Shown one piece after another: positions 6,782-9,773 of a stretch of 9,773 nucleotides of DNA. The notes beneath the pieces are model-generated. The model did no database searches. It saw nothing but the letters and a program-made list of their open reading frames with translations, and was not told the origin of the DNA. Every line of letters starts with the position of its first letter. The first letter of the stretch is position 1. Both the position numbers and the translations under genes were made by a program. The stretch comes from Synechococcus sp. CO36386bin_37. Its GTDB lineage: Bacteria > Cyanobacteriota > Cyanobacteriia > PCC-6307 > Cyanobiaceae. Where the stretch lies: positions 1 to 9,773 of the forward strand of contig WTGE01000075.1 of the NCBI GenBank assembly GCA_011525445.1, written 5' to 3'.

Positions 6782-7708
6782 ACGGAATGTTTCCATCAGG
6801 CCCTTGAACGACACGATGCATCCCACGCTCTTTTATGTCTGGCAGCGAGAAAAACTGCGGATCCCGCCGAACTGATTGATCTACTGGCCAATGCACCAGG
6901 GCCTTCTCCTGGTATAGAAATCAAACAGAATTCTCCCTCACTCCCAATCCAACACCACCTGCTCGTTTATTCCGCTGTTGGGGATCGACCTCAAATGTTT
7001 TGGCAGAAGAATCAAAACGAGCGATACCACCAAGAGCCTGATGAGTGTGCTCAGCGTATGCCGAGTTGCCTCCTTCAATCGTTACCCAGATCAATCCATC
7101 AGGCCCTTCAAAACTATCGACTGGACGAGTGTTATGAGTACCAAAACTTTCAATATTAAACAGGCTAATCTGCCTTATAAATTTACACGGCCCACCTGAA
7201 TGGCTTGCAGATTAACGAAGCAAGCATTACCTACTCGATCAAATTCAAGATTAATCAGCGAGCTAGCCAAGCCCTTTATCAATTCATGATCAAAGCTTGG
7301 CGCAGTTTCAGATCAGTTAGGCAACTCAAAACCCTATGATCTCAAGTTGAAGGATCAACCCAAGCGAGCACATCAAACTTAGATCCTTTATACTAAACTC
7401 GATCATTTTGATCAATTGCGAATCCATGAAGACCCACGATTCCCTGATTGTGTGTGGGGGGAGGGGTCTGTCGGTTGCAATCCTGTAAATGGCAACGATA
7501 GAACCATCTTTTTGCTCAATTGAACAACTTCGTCCAAGTTCTCGAAAGTGATATAAGGCTTCAATTCATGTATGCGCTGGGTGAAATCAACCATACCATC
7601 AGGACCGGGATAGATCTCATAGATGTTCTAAGGAGTGAAGCATCCAATAGGTCGCGGTGATTCGATGGAATCCGTTCCAGGGCTTCGATTAAACACTTTC
7701 TTACCCAT
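6782..7708 (-). pseudogene. Decayed Vgb/NHL-like beta-propeller gene
   Basis: Minus-strand pieces in three frames join into one protein-like reading. From ATG 7708, a 26-codon start meets TAG (7628-7630); the same frame goes on with NIYEIYPGPDG (GPDG 7595-7606), then ENLDEVVQLSKKM. At a C-rich tract (G6AG4 on the plus strand, 7456-7466) the sense shifts by +1 to QGIVGLHGFAID (from 7446), TAG (7393-7395), KFDVLAWVDPST (7380-7345) and TGA (7342-7344). It then shifts to DHELIKGLASSLI and FDRVGNACFVNLQ, and near 7200 to FEGPDGLIWVT (GPDG 7095-7106) and GGIARFDSS, ending at TGA (6921-6923). Beyond, FSLPDIKERGMHRVVQ leads to a third GPDG (6792-6803). Repeated GPDGxxWxT blades suggest a streptogramin-lyase-like (Vgb) or NHL/SMP-30 propeller; the exact family is uncertain. 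The last frame closes at TGA 6750-6752, inside the 3' end of the glycosyltransferase gene. Confidence 0.75.
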
Positions 7709-7833
7709 TTCCGATCTCTTATCTTTCATCCATTAAATCAATAATAAGTGAGTCATGAATCAGCCGAATCAATGACCGAAATCTGATTCTGAACGGAACG
7801 CATCACCGAATTTCATTTTGTCCATCTCCAGCT
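7709..7833. other. AT-rich spacer between the decayed gene and DUF4079
   Basis: No coding potential is evident. It contains an inverted repeat with perfect 7-nt arms, GAATCAG (7757-7763) and CTGATTC (7783-7789), around a 19-nt loop. It lies 45-77 nt past the DUF4079 stop and upstream of the decayed gene's ATG. There is no T-run beside it, so a terminator is not supported. Confidence 0.4.
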
Positions 7834-8457
7834 TCAACGCATGAACAAATCACGAGTCCCTGTGATTGCCTGCGTCGCAAGCAACAGCGCCACAACAATG
7901 TTGATCGACACGTGCAAACGTCGCAGCCAGAGTCGTTGAGCAATCTGCCGTTGCATCACCACGGCGCCAAGCATGAATGCGAGCAAGATCGAGCCTCCCC
8001 AGAAATGCGATTGCCATGCATTTGAGGGAAAGGCCTCTCGCCACTCAAGGAGAGATGGCTGAGATGCAATCAACATCAATGTGAACCAACAGGCACCCGC
8101 CCACAACAGTTTTGGCATCCAACCTTTGGCACCCATTAACGCCACATAAGCCGCGGCCGCGCCAACGCCCGCGAGCAGGACACCCACCATCTGATCAGCC
8201 TCCGTTCCGCCAGCCCAAGCGTTGTGCAAAAACGCCACCAACACGGCGAACACCATTCCTCCTGTCACCCACCGGCCGTGATCAGCGTGTTCAACAGGCA
8301 CCGTGGGCGCAATCGGATTAAGATCCAACCGACGCTCGCGCGCCAAAATTCCTAAGCGAATCGTGGCACCCACAACCGGATAAACAAACAAGATCATCAG
8401 TACGGGATGAACAAGTCCAAACCAGTTCAGCGGTGTCAAGATCAAACTGTTCTCCAT
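7834..8457 (-). CDS. DUF4079 family membrane protein (cytochrome b561-like)
   Basis: A roughly 207-residue integral membrane protein of the DUF4079 family, found in cyanobacteria and plants and thought to resemble cytochrome b561/ferric-reductase-like helical bundles. Hydrophobic segments lie at about 12-37, 65-84, 91-110, 117-133, 153-170 and 184-200 (numbered from GTG 8460). Histidines that could bind haem sit at or near helix ends: H18 (LVHP), H58, H61, H79 (LHNAWAG), H152 (SHFWGG) and H183 (RLHVSIN). The C-terminal signature LLLATQAITGTRDL (192-205) is typical of the family. The ATG at 8457 overlaps the cobI stop as TGATG; GTG at 8460 is the other option. The tight coupling to cobI suggests co-expression, but no role in cobalamin synthesis is established. 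Haem binding is inference. Confidence 0.83.
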   Translation of the reverse strand: MENSLILTPLNWFGLVHPVLMILFVYPVVGATIRLGILARERRLDLNPIAPTVPVEHADHGRWVTGGMVFAVLVAFLHNAWAGGTEADQMVGVLLAGVGAAAAYVALMGAKGWMPKLLWAGACWFTLMLIASQPSLLEWREAFPSNAWQSHFWGGSILLAFMLGAVVMQRQIAQRLWLRRLHVSINIVVALLLATQAITGTRDLFMR

Positions 8458-9248
8458 CACGGCAGTACCTCAGGCCAATGCTGACGAATCAGCAGCAGAG
8501 AAAAATAAGGCTTTGCCTCTGCGGAAATCTTGGACGCTCGCTCCAAGACCTGATCAGGCCAACCCACCCGTTGCGCAAACAGAGAATGCTCAAGCAGCCC
8601 ACGCCGCTCCAGACAAGCACGGACCCATGGCCATCGCAGCCCTAACTTCATCAACGCCAGCACCGTGCAGCTCTTCTGCGCTGTGTCAAGCAAACACTCC
8701 AGTTCATGGTCATGATCCGGGCAAGGACGAACAAGCAGTTCGTCCTGTTGCATAGCGAGGGGCCAATCCATCGCTGACCCAGCACCCGCTGCTGCTGCTG
8801 CACAAATTGCAGGAACTCCTGGTATCAGCTTGATGCTGAGATCAGGGTGCCGCTTTCGCAGCGCCAGTTGCACATAACTGCACGAGGCAAATAATGAAGC
8901 ATCCCCCTCGCAAAGCAACACCACAGAAAAACCACGACGCGTTTCGGACGCCAGCGCATCGGCAGCGTCGCGCCATGCCAAGACACGCGGCTCAGCCTCG
9001 ATCACCATGGGGAAAATCAGAGGAAGGCGACGTTGATCAGCACGCGCCCAACGCGAGGCGATGGTCCACGCCATCCCCGCTGCGGCTTCCTTTGCTACGG
9101 GATAAGCAATCACATCGGCAGCTTCAATCGCCCGAACAGCGGCAATGGTGAGAAGCTCTGGATCACCAGGGCCCACTCCAATCAGCTGCAGAGGGGGGTG
9201 CACTGAATCCAAAACAGGAAAGCCAACGAAGAACACCTCCACCACCAT
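8457..9248 (-). CDS. cobI: Precorrin-2 C20-methyltransferase (CobI/CbiL)
   Basis: A SAM-dependent methyltransferase that methylates C-20 of precorrin-2 (or the cobalt form, factor II) in cobalamin synthesis. Signatures are LIGVGPGDPELLT (22-34) for SAM binding, LLCEGDASLFAS (111-122), the CobI/CbiL form of the second motif, LIPGVPAI (141-148), ALMKLG (198-203) and YFSLLLI (248-254). At 263 aa it is slightly longer than usual because about 20 residues precede the first conserved strand. The ATG at 9248 has no good ribosome-binding sequence; GTG or TTG codons at residues 13-16 could be the real start, giving a more typical N-terminus. Whether it serves the anaerobic (early cobalt) route, as expected in cyanobacteria, cannot be told from sequence alone. 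It overlaps the DUF4079 gene. Confidence 0.92.
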   Translation of the reverse strand: MVVEVFFVGFPVLDSVHPPLQLIGVGPGDPELLTIAAVRAIEAADVIAYPVAKEAAAGMAWTIASRWARADQRRLPLIFPMVIEAEPRVLAWRDAADALASETRRGFSVVLLCEGDASLFASCSYVQLALRKRHPDLSIKLIPGVPAICAAAAAGAGSAMDWPLAMQQDELLVRPCPDHDHELECLLDTAQKSCTVLALMKLGLRWPWVRACLERRGLLEHSLFAQRVGWPDQVLERASKISAEAKPYFSLLLIRQHWPEVLP

Positions 9249-9296
9249 GGCCGGAACAAGCCATAAAAGAACGCAATGACAAGAAAAAGGTTCTGA

Positions 9297-9323
9297 TGAT
9301 GCATCTGAGTCCTGATTGCATCA
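9297..9323. repeat. Inverted repeat upstream of cobI
   Basis: Perfect 7-nt arms TGATGCA (9297-9303) and TGCATCA (9317-9323) flank a 13-nt spacer, 49-75 nt upstream of the cobI ATG in an otherwise non-coding stretch (9249-9519). In the cobI direction the repeat is followed after 8 nt by a short run of five T. It could be an operator or a weak hairpin in the leader; no B12 riboswitch core was recognised. Confidence 0.35.
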
Positions 9324-9519
9324 CGCGATCGTCACTCAGACCTTGTCTCCACAAAGAAATCCGGAACAGTCAGCAAACAACTCAAAAGAGGGGTCAACGG
9401 TTAGCAGCGACCATCGCGATCATCTCTCGTATCTTGAGCCAACTGGTCGAACAATAGAACCATAGGCAATAGAAAGAACAGATAAGAAGCAAACACATCA
9501 TTCCCAAAAGGCATTGTTT

Positions 9520-9711
9520 ATGACATCAAAACCACCCAGAAAAATCTTTCTTACAGAACAATATAATGATTGGAGTGCTTACCGGTCTTCAGACAAAAAA
9601 GTTCAATTTGTCCTGGAACGCAATGACTGCGTCGCCACTCCACAGAGACGTAAAGACCTTGAAGTCCACTGCGAACCCACCCCATCGACGACCATCCCTG
9701 CCAAAACATGA
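9520..9711 (+). CDS. Small hypothetical protein, 63 aa
   Basis: I do not recognise this protein. It is charged and soluble-looking, with no membrane segment or signal peptide. The N-terminus is basic (SKPPRK), the middle has EQYNDWSAYRSSDKKVQF, and the C-terminus is Pro/Thr-rich (PTPSTTIP). Two cysteines (C39 in RNDCVATP and C52 in VHCEP) are too far apart for a simple zinc knuckle. ATG 9520 is preceded by AAGG at an 8-nt spacing, which supports real translation; an in-frame TTG at 9514 would add two residues. It stands alone, divergent from cobI, in a region with lower GC than the neighbouring genes. Small lineage-specific proteins of this kind are common in marine picocyanobacteria, but it could also be a chance ORF. 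Confidence 0.5.
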   Translation: MTSKPPRKIFLTEQYNDWSAYRSSDKKVQFVLERNDCVATPQRRKDLEVHCEPTPSTTIPAKT

Positions 9712-9773
9712 AGGGATCGAAGCTGTATAAGAATTAAAGTTTTGCCCACAAACTTACTGAGCACCACTTATTC

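Noticed and set aside
6978..7199. A 73-aa plus-strand open frame in the gap.
   Set aside because: It is antisense to the best-preserved part of the decayed gene (FEGPDGLIWVT) and has no protein-like features of its own.
7451..7470. Possible G-quadruplex at G6-A-G4.
   Set aside because: There are too few separate G-tracts of three or more nearby to form a standard quadruplex.
7412..7594. A 60-aa minus-strand open frame beginning MVDFTQ.
   Set aside because: It is one readable piece of the decayed propeller gene: the frame extends upstream through GPDG, and the similarity continues in another frame downstream, so it is not a separate gene.
6792..7606. CCATCAGG-type sequence repeated at 6793, 7096 and 7596, suggesting a dispersed DNA repeat.
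   Set aside because: All three copies encode the GPDG blade motif in the minus-strand decayed gene, so protein repeat structure explains them.

Overview
The window looks like a marine picocyanobacterial chromosome, most likely a marine Synechococcus. The main reasons are a PipX homologue that matches the Synechococcus elongatus protein residue for residue at key positions, a PipY start next to it, two families confined largely to cyanobacteria and plastids (DUF1823 and DUF4079), and a Der GTPase very close to marine Synechococcus versions as I remember them. This placement rests on recognising protein families by eye; no search was run.

Left block (1-2707, all minus strand): der -> cbiQ-like ECF transmembrane component -> pipX -> pipY (cut by the window edge). 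Gaps are 5 nt, 18 nt and a few nt or an overlap, so this reads as one transcription unit. It joins ribosome assembly (Der), an ECF-type membrane transporter subunit and the nitrogen-control pair PipX/PipY.

Middle block (2829-6781): a minimal L,D-transpeptidase (plus) faces a DUF1823 protein (minus) tail to tail. Then a DusB-type tRNA-dihydrouridine synthase and a cellulose-synthase-like GT2 membrane glycosyltransferase lie on the plus strand and overlap by 4 nt. The glycosyltransferase keeps its catalytic motifs, but its C-terminal PilZ-like region looks degenerate, and no bcsB-like partner is in the window.

Gap (6782-7833): this is not empty. On the minus strand it holds the remains of one gene, readable from an ATG at 7708 down to about 6782 only by changing frame at least three times and passing several in-frame stops. 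The pieces carry three GPDG blade motifs typical of Vgb/NHL-like beta-propeller proteins. This decayed gene is the main hidden content of the window.

Right block (7834-9248, minus strand): cobI/cbiL (precorrin-2 C20-methyltransferase, cobalamin synthesis) is followed by a DUF4079 membrane protein whose ATG overlaps the cobI stop (TGATG). Upstream of cobI lies a lower-GC stretch with an inverted repeat and a 63-aa plus-strand ORF of unknown function (9520-9711).

No rRNA, tRNA, CRISPR array, insertion sequence or integrase was seen, and I did not find a new multi-gene defence or biosynthetic system. The most unusual items are the decayed propeller gene, the signal-peptide-less L,D-transpeptidase, the PilZ-degenerate glycosyltransferase coupled to dus, and the cobI-DUF4079 coupling.
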